Part shown: positions 52,644 through 60,069 of the stretch, one piece after another
Numbering within the stretch: the first letter of the stretch is position 1
Layout: each line of letters starts with the position of its first letter
Source: Scalindua sp964584595
GTDB taxonomy: Bacteria; Planctomycetota; Brocadiia; Brocadiales; Scalinduaceae
Length of the DNA: 61,262 bases
Direction of reading: 5' to 3'
Assembly (NCBI GenBank): GCA_964584595.1
Contig: CAZPAM010000008.1
Span: 1-61,262, forward strand
Notes under the pieces: generated by a model
The model's input: the letters and a program-made list of their open reading frames with translations, nothing else
Told to the model about the DNA's origin: nothing
The model's database searches: none
Position numbers and translations under genes: made by a program

Positions 52644-53135
52644 ATGCTTAAATCAGAAGACTTTGCACAGGAATTAATAAACAGCGGTTACAATTTCTTC
52701 ACAGGTGTTCCATGTACTATTGTTGGTAATCTGATTACAACCCTTACAGAAAGACCTAACATCACATATATACCTGCGGTAAGAGAAGACGCTGCGGTTG
52801 GTGTTGCTGCCGGTGCATATATGGCAGGAAAAATACCCGTAGTATTAATGCAAAACTCCGGACTGGGACAATGCCTGAACACACTTACCTCTCTCAATCT
52901 TATTTACAAGCTTCCCTGCTTATTAGTAGTAACATGGCGAGGCTTTGAAGGCAAAGATGCACCCGAACACCTGGTGATGGGCAGGATATGTGAAAAACTT
53001 CTCGATACTGTCGGCATTTCACACCATACCTTTAATCCGGACAATATCAAAGTTCTCATAAATATGTCATATAAATTGATCACTGAAAATAAAGAGCCAC
53101 TGGCCATCTTTCTTAAAAAAGGAATACTTGATTGA
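52644..53135 (+). CDS. Phosphonopyruvate/sulfopyruvate decarboxylase, alpha subunit
   Basis: A 163-residue protein equal to the N-terminal (PYR) half of a thiamine-diphosphate enzyme. Conserved features are FFTGVPCTIVGNLI (about 18-31), the catalytic Glu in AVREDAAVGVAAGAYMAG (about 45-62) and MQNSGLGQCLNTLTSL (about 69-84). This matches the split ComD-type subunit of sulfopyruvate decarboxylase and the first half of phosphonopyruvate decarboxylase. Which substrate is used is judged from context: the PhnW-type aminotransferase and the nucleotidyltransferase downstream favour phosphonopyruvate. The stop overlaps the TTG start of the beta gene. Confidence 0.85.
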   Translation: MLKSEDFAQELINSGYNFFTGVPCTIVGNLITTLTERPNITYIPAVREDAAVGVAAGAYMAGKIPVVLMQNSGLGQCLNTLTSLNLIYKLPCLLVVTWRGFEGKDAPEHLVMGRICEKLLDTVGISHHTFNPDNIKVLINMSYKLITENKEPLAIFLKKGILD

Positions 53136-53689
53136 ATTATAGAGAAGCAATAACAATAATAATGGAATTACTGAAAGGTCAATTAGTTGTATGTGCTAAT
53201 GGCTTGATAAGCAGAGAAACCTTTACGATAAGAGACAGAACTGAAAACTTTTACATGATAGGATCTATGGGACTGGCCTCATCAATCGGCCTGGGAGTGG
53301 CATTAAGCAAACCATCAAGAAAAGTAATAATACTGGATGGTGACGGAAATCTGTTGATGAATCTTGGCTCTTTACCGATGACAGGTTCTCTCCAACCCAA
53401 AAATCTTTTGCATATTGTACTGGATAACGAAGTTTACGCATCAACGGGAAATCAACCAACCATCTCTAACGTAGTTGAACTTGAAGATATTGCAAAGTCG
53501 GCTAAGTATGCTTATATTAAAAAAGTGACAACTGATAAGGAACTGAAAAGAGAGGTAGTACATATTCTTGAAAATGACGGCCCCTCATTCATTCTCGTAA
53601 AGATATCTGATAAAAAAGAACAGAGAGAGATCGGCAGGGTAACCCATAGCCCCGAAGAAATCAAAGAGAGGTTTATGTCTGCTATGTAA
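53132..53689 (+). CDS. Phosphonopyruvate/sulfopyruvate decarboxylase, beta subunit
   Basis: A 185-residue protein equal to the C-terminal (PP) half of the same enzyme, starting with TTG (53132), which overlaps the alpha stop by 4 bases. It has GSMGLASSIGLGVAL (about 48-62), the thiamine diphosphate/Mg motif ILDGDGNLLMNLGSL (about 69-83; GDGN) and LHIVLDNEVYASTGNQPT (about 92-109). Together with alpha it would decarboxylate phosphonopyruvate to phosphonoacetaldehyde, or sulfopyruvate to sulfoacetaldehyde, in the cytoplasm. The two-gene split is usual for sulfopyruvate decarboxylase (ComDE) and less so for Ppd, so substrate is open. Confidence 0.85.
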   Translation: MNYREAITIIMELLKGQLVVCANGLISRETFTIRDRTENFYMIGSMGLASSIGLGVALSKPSRKVIILDGDGNLLMNLGSLPMTGSLQPKNLLHIVLDNEVYASTGNQPTISNVVELEDIAKSAKYAYIKKVTTDKELKREVVHILENDGPSFILVKISDKKEQREIGRVTHSPEEIKERFMSAM

Positions 53690-53692
53690 AGA

Positions 53693-53738
53693 TTGGAATC
53701 CTTTCGAAAGAAAGGCCCTGCTTTCGCAGGGAATCCAA
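53693..53738. repeat. Double-hairpin palindromic element, copy 3
   Basis: The outer arms TTGGAATCC and GGAATCCAA (one central mismatch) enclose CCTTTCGAAAGAAAGG and CCCTGCTTTCGCAGGG, the latter identical to the element at 40587-40648. It sits inside an operon, between the decarboxylase beta and aminotransferase genes, where it could affect mRNA stability. Confidence 0.75.
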
Positions 53739-53768
53739 AAATCAAGCAAACAAGAGGAAATAGTAAAT

Positions 53769-54860
53769 TTGAAAAAGATGATCCTATTAAACCCCGGGCC
53801 TGTGTGTACTTCCGAGAGGGTAAGAAATGCCCTTATGAAGGGTGACATGTGTCACCGCGAAAGTGAATTTTCCACACTCCTGAGTAGTACACGTAAAAAG
53901 ATTCTCCAGGCCTTTGCTCCAAATGGAAATTATACGACTGCAATCATCACGGGCTCCGGCACGGCTTCCCTGGAAGCCGGCGTTTGCTCTTCATTAAGTG
54001 AAGGCAAAAAGATATTAGTCATAAATAATGGTGTTTATGGTGACAGGATATCACAAATTGCATCTGCATATAAATTTAATAAGGTTGAACTCCAATACGA
54101 CTGGTGTGAACAACCGAACTTAGAACAGATTGAAGATGCCGTCTCAAAAGATTCCGATTTAGAAGTTGTCGCAATGGTCCACCATGAAACCACTACAGGA
54201 TTACTGAATCCAATCCATGAGGTAGGTGAGATAACCAGCAAATATGGCAGGACATTCCTCCTGGACTCAGTCAGCGGTCTTGGCGGAGAAGAGGTCGATC
54301 TGGCACTGGACAATGTGGATATATGTATCGGCACTGCAAACAAGTGCATTCAGGGCCTTCCCGGATTATCATTTGTCATTCTAAAACAGGATGAGGTAAA
54401 GCGGCTGAGAAGTATACCTCCCCGCTCCCTTTATCTTAACATTATAGCACAACTCGATGAGCAGGAGGAAAAAGGCGAATGTCCGTTTACGCCATCTGTA
54501 CACACATTCTACGCTTTCAACGAGGCATTAGATGAGTTTCTGGAAGAAGGTATCCAAAATCGTATCAACAGGTACAAGAAAGCCTCTTTGTTTTTAAGGA
54601 AGGAATTCAAAAGACTTTCCCTGGAACTGCTATTGCCTGGCGAGCTCCTTTCCAATACTATCACAGCGTTGCACTTGCCTAAAAATATGACTTATGCCCA
54701 TTTGCACGACAGATTAAAAAAGAGAGGTTTTATAATCTACGCCGGGCAGGGTCAATTAAGCAAAAAGCTCTTCAGGATTGCCAATATGGGAGAATTATCC
54801 ATGGAAGATCTGCAATCTCTAATCAAGAACTTACAGGAAGTTTTAGCGGACTCAAAATGA
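53769..54860 (+). CDS. phnW: 2-aminoethylphosphonate aminotransferase-type PLP enzyme
   Basis: A 363-residue class V-type aminotransferase. The start is a TTG at 53769 (MKKMILLNPGPV), about 11 bases after AGAGG. The LLNPGPVCTSERVRNAL start, CHRESEFSTLL, TGSGTASLEAGV (about 62-73), DSVSGLGGEEVDL (about 180-192) and the PLP lysine in GTANKCIQGLPGLSFV (about 204, NKCIQG) closely match PhnW. PhnW interconverts phosphonoacetaldehyde plus alanine with 2-aminoethylphosphonate plus pyruvate. After a decarboxylase that makes the aldehyde, it would run toward 2-aminoethylphosphonate. A taurine-forming role with sulfoacetaldehyde is the alternative. Its stop overlaps the next start by 4 bases. Confidence 0.88.
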   Translation: MKKMILLNPGPVCTSERVRNALMKGDMCHRESEFSTLLSSTRKKILQAFAPNGNYTTAIITGSGTASLEAGVCSSLSEGKKILVINNGVYGDRISQIASAYKFNKVELQYDWCEQPNLEQIEDAVSKDSDLEVVAMVHHETTTGLLNPIHEVGEITSKYGRTFLLDSVSGLGGEEVDLALDNVDICIGTANKCIQGLPGLSFVILKQDEVKRLRSIPPRSLYLNIIAQLDEQEEKGECPFTPSVHTFYAFNEALDEFLEEGIQNRINRYKKASLFLRKEFKRLSLELLLPGELLSNTITALHLPKNMTYAHLHDRLKKRGFIIYAGQGQLSKKLFRIANMGELSMEDLQSLIKNLQEVLADSK

Positions 54861-55588
54861 AAGTTATAATGTTAGCAGCAGGCGTTGGGAAGAGGATGTC
54901 AGCAGTAACAGACACAATACCCAAATGCCTTATTAAGATCGGAAAAAAGACTCTCCTGGAGAGACACCTTGAAACAATATCTCTCCTGGGCATAAAGGAT
55001 GTCGTTTTTGTTGTAGGCCATTTAAAAGAGAAGATAAAAGAAATCGTAGAAAAGAACAACAACGGATTAAATATCACATACATAGAAAACGAGCAATACA
55101 CAAAAGGCAGTATCCTCTCCCTGTGGTATGCCAGAGATGAATTGAATGATGATGTATTGATTATGGATGCCGATGTATTGTATCACGACAAATTACTTAT
55201 AAAGTTAGCTGAATCAGAAAACAGAAATTGTTTTCTTCTGGACAAATCCAGTGAATATGCAGGTGAGGAGATGATGTTGTTTGTGAAAGATACTAAAGTA
55301 ATAGGAATATCCAAGGTCTATTCATACGACTGTGATTTTAAGGGAGAAGGTGTAGGCTTCTTTAAACTTTCGTCAAATGATTGTCACAAGCTCAAAAATA
55401 TACTTGAAGAGTTTAAACAGGCAGGAAAGGTTGATGTAGAATATGAGGACTCTTTACACGAGTTACTTTCTCAATGTTCAGTAGGCTTTGAAAGTGTGGA
55501 TAATTTACCATGGATTGAAATTGATTTTGAAGAGGATATAGAAAGGGCCGGAAGAGACATACTGCCAAGATTAGAAAAATGCAATTAG
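54857..55588 (+). CDS. Nucleotidyltransferase of phosphonate/phosphocholine type (PntC/LicC-like)
   Basis: A 243-residue sugar-nucleotidyltransferase-fold protein. The NTP loop is MLAAGVGKRMSAVTDTIPKC (about 5-24), with the substrate-metal DADV (about 100-103). KGSILSLWYARDEL (about 81-94) and the end LPWIEIDFEEDIERA are shared with cytidylyltransferases that activate phosphocholine or 2-aminoethylphosphonate (PntC, known from Treponema). It would convert 2-aminoethylphosphonate plus CTP to CMP-2-aminoethylphosphonate. It is coupled to the aminotransferase upstream and overlaps the CDP-alcohol phosphatidyltransferase downstream by 10 bases. Confidence 0.82.
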   Translation: MKVIMLAAGVGKRMSAVTDTIPKCLIKIGKKTLLERHLETISLLGIKDVVFVVGHLKEKIKEIVEKNNNGLNITYIENEQYTKGSILSLWYARDELNDDVLIMDADVLYHDKLLIKLAESENRNCFLLDKSSEYAGEEMMLFVKDTKVIGISKVYSYDCDFKGEGVGFFKLSSNDCHKLKNILEEFKQAGKVDVEYEDSLHELLSQCSVGFESVDNLPWIEIDFEEDIERAGRDILPRLEKCN

Positions 55589-56223
55589 AAGCTGAAAAAA
55601 AAATTGATCAACCACCAGGCTCATACTCAGACAGCCCTATAATAGACAGATACATAATCCGCAAAATATCGGGGTTTGTTACCGGGCTTATCGTAAAGAC
55701 TCCAGTCACGCCAAACCAGGTGACTATTGTAAGCCTGATAATTGGCATTGCTGCGGCTGTCTTCTTTTCGCATGGAGCGCACACATATACCATAATAGCC
55801 GGTGTGTTATATTTTGTTTCTACTGTGTTCGATCAATGCGACGGCGAGGTTGCAAGATTAAAGCATATGGAGACTGAATTTGGCTGGAAGCTGGACATAA
55901 TAGTTGATGCCATAGTAAATGCCGTAATCGTAATTGGAATTACGATTGCGGTCTACACGAAGATAGGCTCTGTCCTTGTTATCATAGTAGGTTTTTTTGC
56001 AATGACGGGAATCACTATCTCACTCCTCCTGGCAACATATTTCAGTCATGACAGTAAAAAAGATACCGGAGCAAAGGAGATTCTTGACAAGCTGAACAAC
56101 AAAGACTTTTTCTACATTATCATGCTCTTAAGTGTTATCTTTAATCAAATGATATGGTTTCTCCTGATTATGGCAGTTGGAACGAACATTTACTGGATTG
56201 TTCATAAAATAGCTTATCGCTGA
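55579..56223 (+). CDS. CDP-alcohol phosphatidyltransferase
   Basis: A 214-residue polytopic membrane enzyme. The family motif D-x2-DG-x2-AR-x8-G-x3-D-x3-D is fully present as DQCDGEVAR, eight residues, G, KLD and IIVD (about 87-112). The hydrophobic segments flank it (~45-70, 112-135, 137-158, 180-205). Enzymes of this type transfer a phosphoalcohol (or phosphonoalcohol) from a CMP carrier to diacylglycerol or inositol acceptors. In this operon it would place the 2-aminoethylphosphonate headgroup on a lipid, giving a phosphonolipid. The acceptor is not determined by sequence. Confidence 0.88.
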   Translation: MQLEAEKKIDQPPGSYSDSPIIDRYIIRKISGFVTGLIVKTPVTPNQVTIVSLIIGIAAAVFFSHGAHTYTIIAGVLYFVSTVFDQCDGEVARLKHMETEFGWKLDIIVDAIVNAVIVIGITIAVYTKIGSVLVIIVGFFAMTGITISLLLATYFSHDSKKDTGAKEILDKLNNKDFFYIIMLLSVIFNQMIWFLLIMAVGTNIYWIVHKIAYR

Positions 56224-56232
56224 GATTACAGA

Positions 56233-57873
56233 GTGAATACAAAGAATCATTCGCAGAGTGTGATTGAATATCACGAGAGAACAAAACACCTCCCGAATAG
56301 TCCGGCAAACTCATCAGGTTATCTTGATTGGGATAACGAGCCAAATTCTTTTAGAAGTTATGAAGGGACAAATACTTTAAAGCTTCCTTTTGCAAATACT
56401 AATCAAGGAGCAAATTATTTTGATTTATTTGAAAGGAAGAATAATAAATTTCAAACCTTTTCCTTGAAAAATATAGCGCTACTCCTGGAGCTGTCCATGG
56501 GACTCTCTGCCTGGAAATCATGCTCAGGAACCTCATGGGCTCTCAGAATGAACCCTTCAAGTGGAAATCTGCACCCTACAGAAACTCATCTTATCCTGCC
56601 CCCTTTACAGGAAAATAATAATTCCGGCGGAGTATTTCATTATAACCCACTGCTTCATGTCCTTGAGTCAAGAGCGGAATTTGATGAACAGTTCTGGCAG
56701 AAAATAAGGGAATATTTTAATCAAGATGGATTTTTCATCGGCCTTACAAGCATATACTGGAGAGAGTCCTGGAAATACGGTGAACGTGCATTTCGCTACT
56801 GCAATCATGATATAGGACATGCGATGGCCTGCCTGAGTTTCTCAGCAAATCTCTTAGGGTGGAAAACTACTTACCTCAATTCTTTATCAAACAAAGATAT
56901 GGAAATTATCCTGAGCCTTCAAAGAACCAGGTGGAAGGAGTTTGAGAGGGAAGAGCCTGACCTTCTTCTTTTTGTACACAAAAGCACAGAGAATCTTATC
57001 CATAAAGAGATACCCTCCGGCATAATCACTTCCTTTGAGTCTATTCAGTTCAAGGGGGAACCAAACCAATTAAGCAAGGAACACGTGGACTGGTATGTTA
57101 TTGATGAAGTATCTTCTGCAACCGAGAAACCAGTGACCGAGGAGAAAACGTATCATTACAAGGACCATGAGTATTCCGAGAAAGAAGTACCTTCAATGAT
57201 TGGCGAAAGTATTATTCGCCAGAGGAGGAGCGCTCAGGCATATGACGGAAAGACCTCTATCACAAAAAAAGATTTCTTTGCTATCCTGGACAAGACCATC
57301 CCCAGGAGCTACAGTGCTCCCTTTGACCTGGAACAGGGTGAAATCTCTGTTCATCTCCTCATTTTCGTCCACAGGGTTGTTGACCTGGATTCCGGCCTCT
57401 ATTTCTTAATTCGTAACGAAAATGATCTTACAGATATAAAGCATAATTGCCATCCATATTTCTTTTGGGAAAGGGTTCATGATGCGCCCCAAATGCTACC
57501 CCTTTTTCTTTTACAAAAAGGAGATTTCAGGCGTGAAGCAATATTCGCAAGCTGCCAGCAGGACATTGCAGGCGATGGAGCATTTTCGGTCGGGATGATT
57601 GCAAAGTTCAGGAAAAATATCGAAGAAAATCCATTTCTATATCGCAGGCTTTTCTGGGAAACGGGAATGATTGGACAGGTTCTTTATCTCGAAGCTGAGG
57701 CACACTCAGTTAGAGGTACGGGAATCGGATGTTTTTTTGATGATATAGTCCACAAACTATTAGGATTCGATGACAATTCCTATCAAAGTCTCTACCATTT
57801 TACCGTCGGAGGCGCATTGGAAGATAAACGCATCACTACATTACCGCCCTACCATCATTTAGAAAAACAGTAA
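56233..57873 (+). CDS. SagB-like protein with two nitroreductase-type domains
   Basis: A 546-residue protein with a GTG start, 9 bases after the CDP-alcohol phosphatidyltransferase stop. Two halves each resemble the flavin-binding nitroreductase/SagB fold. The first (~85-270) has LSMGLSAWKSC, RMNPSSGNLHPTETHL and YRESWKYGERAFRYCNHDIGHA (about 173-195); the second (~320-540) has IRQRRSAQAYDGKTSI and FWETGMIGQVLYLEAEAHSVRGTGIGCFFDD in parts (about 475-505). SagB enzymes are FMN-dependent oxidases of azolines in thiazole/oxazole-modified peptides. No YcaO cyclase or precursor peptide is in the window, so the substrate is unknown. It may belong to the preceding operon. Confidence 0.75.
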   Translation: MNTKNHSQSVIEYHERTKHLPNSPANSSGYLDWDNEPNSFRSYEGTNTLKLPFANTNQGANYFDLFERKNNKFQTFSLKNIALLLELSMGLSAWKSCSGTSWALRMNPSSGNLHPTETHLILPPLQENNNSGGVFHYNPLLHVLESRAEFDEQFWQKIREYFNQDGFFIGLTSIYWRESWKYGERAFRYCNHDIGHAMACLSFSANLLGWKTTYLNSLSNKDMEIILSLQRTRWKEFEREEPDLLLFVHKSTENLIHKEIPSGIITSFESIQFKGEPNQLSKEHVDWYVIDEVSSATEKPVTEEKTYHYKDHEYSEKEVPSMIGESIIRQRRSAQAYDGKTSITKKDFFAILDKTIPRSYSAPFDLEQGEISVHLLIFVHRVVDLDSGLYFLIRNENDLTDIKHNCHPYFFWERVHDAPQMLPLFLLQKGDFRREAIFASCQQDIAGDGAFSVGMIAKFRKNIEENPFLYRRLFWETGMIGQVLYLEAEAHSVRGTGIGCFFDDIVHKLLGFDDNSYQSLYHFTVGGALEDKRITTLPPYHHLEKQ

Positions 57874-57901
57874 CAATTCAGCCATAGTTTAACAGATATA
57901 T

Positions 57902-57919
57902 GTACGCCTCATGGCGTAC
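57902..57919. terminator. Hairpin between convergent genes
   Basis: GTACGCC and GGCGTAC (7 bp, 4-base loop) between the SagB-like and aldo/keto reductase genes. No T run follows on either strand, so a terminator role is uncertain. Confidence 0.35.
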
Positions 57920-57948
57920 CGAAAACACACATATGAAGAAAAGCAAAG

Positions 57949-58860
57949 TTACGAAACGTGCTTCTCCGTCTCCATCTGATCCCTGCCTGCGGTATTCACT
58001 ATCTCACAATTCTCATTGATTTCTTTCTTATTTAACATACCAATTATAAATGAGTCAACGAAAGGAAGTAAATTTACGTATTTAACCGCTTTTTCTGCAT
58101 CATTTCTCAATAAACCTTCTGCTATTACCTTCATCCCTACAATTCCTTTGGATTGAGAGTGAATCTTTTGCAACGTTTCCTCTACCTCATTACGCGCATC
58201 CTCAGGTATCGGCTGCAAACGGGCTTTAGGGCGAATAAGAAATTTAACCCTTTCTGGAAGGAGTTTATAACATTTCTTCAACCAGTAGACCGACGCCATC
58301 TGATCATACATCCCGAGGCATCCGGTATCCATATTAAGACCGGCATGATTCACCCTTGCCCAAACCAGATCCATCTCCGGCATTTCCAGGACAGATTTCA
58401 GTGCGCCTAAACCATGAGAGGACAATCCCACCGCACGAACCTTACCTTCTTTTTTTAGTTTTACCATTGCATTAAAGGCGCCTGATCTCATTTGTAATTC
58501 TGTCTCCGTCCTCACACCGTGAAGCAGGCATACATCAACGTAATCAATATTTAAGTCTTTAAGTGTGATATTAAAATCTCTGATTGTCTCCTTCTCGTTA
58601 GCTGCTGAAAATTTTGTTGTCAATACAACATCCTTACGGCTAACCTGTCTCAATGCCTCTTTGATATGAGGGTAAGTATTGTACTGAAATGCAGTATCCC
58701 AAAGATTAATGCCACGATCCAGGGCATAAAGGAGAAGCCTTGCTAATTCGTTCTTATCCATTAATGCCTGAGCACAGTGACCGGACGGAAGCCCGGTTCC
58801 GGTCCCTATCCCAAGGCGTGAAACTTCAATACCAGTTTTTCCAAGCTCTACTCTTTTCAT
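57949..58860 (-). CDS. Aldo/keto reductase
   Basis: A 303-residue protein when started at ATG 58860 (MKRVELGKTGIEVSRLGIGTG), the usual beginning; an upstream ATG adds 12 residues. It is a (beta/alpha)8 NAD(P)H oxidoreductase with the catalytic tetrad candidates Asp and Tyr in NLWDTAFQYNTYPH (about 51-64), Lys in VLTTKFSAAN (about 81) and His in VCLLHGVR (about 111). The C-terminal NADP site is less typical. The substrate cannot be predicted. It is monocistronic, divergent from the ArsC-type gene and convergent with the SagB-like gene. Confidence 0.85.
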   Translation of the reverse strand: MKRVELGKTGIEVSRLGIGTGTGLPSGHCAQALMDKNELARLLLYALDRGINLWDTAFQYNTYPHIKEALRQVSRKDVVLTTKFSAANEKETIRDFNITLKDLNIDYVDVCLLHGVRTETELQMRSGAFNAMVKLKKEGKVRAVGLSSHGLGALKSVLEMPEMDLVWARVNHAGLNMDTGCLGMYDQMASVYWLKKCYKLLPERVKFLIRPKARLQPIPEDARNEVEETLQKIHSQSKGIVGMKVIAEGLLRNDAEKAVKYVNLLPFVDSFIIGMLNKKEINENCEIVNTAGRDQMETEKHVS

Positions 58861-58931
58861 AACCAAAGAATAACATAATATAGTTACAAGCCGCAATCAA
58901 GAGAAAACAAATCACACCTTGAATTCTTCAT

Positions 58932-58960
58932 TTGTATATTCTTATTTATACTCTTATAAT
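58932..58960 (+). promoter_or_regulatory. Sigma-70-type promoter of the ArsC-like gene
   Basis: TTGTAT (58932-58937), 17-base spacer, perfect TATAAT (58955-58960). The predicted transcript start is near 58967. Confidence 0.7.
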
Positions 58961-59003
58961 AAATTGACAACAATTCCATATTTTGCTAAAGGTAGAGAAG
59001 AAG

Positions 59004-59444
59004 ATGGCTAAGATGATGCAGGATAAACCAAAAGTATTATTTGTGTGTACGGGAAACTCATGCCGCAGTCAGATGGCAGAAGGGCTGCTAAAGCATTACG
59101 GAAATGGTGAATTTGAAGTCTACAGCGCCGGATTGAGACCGTCTCACGTTCACCCGCTTGCTATCAAAGCGATAGCAGAATTAGATATAGACATCACAAA
59201 TCAATATTCTAAAACAGTAAACGAGTTTATAGGCCAGGAATTCTCTTATGTAATTACTGTCTGTGACAGCGCGAAGGAACTTTGCCCGGTTTTTCCCGGA
59301 AAGTATAAGGCCCTTCACTGGAGTATTGAAGACCCTGACTCTATTTCAGGCACGGAAGAAGTAATGATGAAGGTATTTAGAAAAGTCCGTCAGGATATAT
59401 TAGAAAATGTTAAGCATTTCATTACAACAAATAAAGCGGGGTAA
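59004..59444 (+). CDS. Arsenate reductase/low-molecular-weight phosphotyrosine phosphatase family
   Basis: A 146-residue protein; the start ATG 59004 is chosen because AGGTAGAG lies just upstream, while the longer TTG start at 58983 has no such site. It has the P-loop VCTGNSCRSQMAEG (about 11-24; C-x5-R with the ArsC-type SC), IDITNQYSKTV and VCDSAKELCPVFPG (about 84-97), which carries the extra cysteines of thioredoxin-coupled arsenate reductases. It probably reduces arsenate to arsenite with thioredoxin. No ArsR, ArsB or Acr3 gene is near. Confidence 0.85.
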   Translation: MAKMMQDKPKVLFVCTGNSCRSQMAEGLLKHYGNGEFEVYSAGLRPSHVHPLAIKAIAELDIDITNQYSKTVNEFIGQEFSYVITVCDSAKELCPVFPGKYKALHWSIEDPDSISGTEEVMMKVFRKVRQDILENVKHFITTNKAG

Positions 59445-59482
59445 ACGCTTAATTGATGCATAATCAATGTTTCTTGTCTATC

Positions 59483-59881
59483 TTAATAACCAAGTTTTTC
59501 AAGCTCTGGATAAAACTTTCCTTCCTCAAATGCAATTCTGTCTGCAAGTGCACCTTTTATACCACCAAAATCATTTGCAAAATCATCACTGTCTACTGCA
59601 TCAGCTGATGAATATTTACCGAAGAATGGCAATAACGCCGTCTCTGCAATCTTACCGAGTTCATCTATAAATGACTGTCCCGCCGACTTAAAGGACTCAT
59701 CATCTGACTTCCCAATTGCTTCTGTTATAACCTTGTTTTCTTCTCCAACATGTGCTAATAACGCGTCTTTTAAACTATTAAGTGTATCAGCTCTCTCTTG
59801 TCCGCTCTGAGAATCAATTTGACCTAATAAACCTGCTGCTGCCTGGTGTGTTGCTTTAAAACCATCTACAGTTGCTCCCAT
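59483..59881 (-). CDS. Hemerythrin-like four-helix protein with a reduced set of histidines
   Basis: A 132-residue, helix-rich protein with an excellent AAAGGAG ribosome-binding site. Hemerythrin-type elements are ATHQAAAGLL (H12), LLAHVGEENK (H44, E48) and FEEGKFYPELE (~118-128; the position of the usual H-x-x-H-E is RIAFEE). Only two His remain, whereas diiron hemerythrins use five. So the fold is probably kept but the O2-binding diiron centre is unlikely to be standard. It could bind a different metal, be structural or carry a different function. The hemerythrin assignment itself is moderate. Confidence 0.5.
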   Translation of the reverse strand: MGATVDGFKATHQAAAGLLGQIDSQSGQERADTLNSLKDALLAHVGEENKVITEAIGKSDDESFKSAGQSFIDELGKIAETALLPFFGKYSSADAVDSDDFANDFGGIKGALADRIAFEEGKFYPELEKLGY

Positions 59882-59995
59882 ATGACACTTCTCCTTTCTT
59901 TATGTTACGAATATTTACCCCGCTTAAATTTGTATAGAGACACAATAATGAATAAACAAAATATGATACTTACCTTATGGTTATCATTTATCTTT

Positions 59996-60024
59996 TTGAC
60001 AATGCCATACTGCAAATATACAAT
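59996..60024 (+). promoter_or_regulatory. Sigma-70-type promoter of nadB
   Basis: TTGACA (59996-60001), 17-base spacer, TACAAT (60019-60024). A leader of ~40 bases follows, containing short AT-rich repeats (AATTTAACAA-like). Confidence 0.65.
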
Positions 60025-60069
60025 TCAATTTAACAAAATTGTACAGTAATTTAACAATATTTAGAGATA

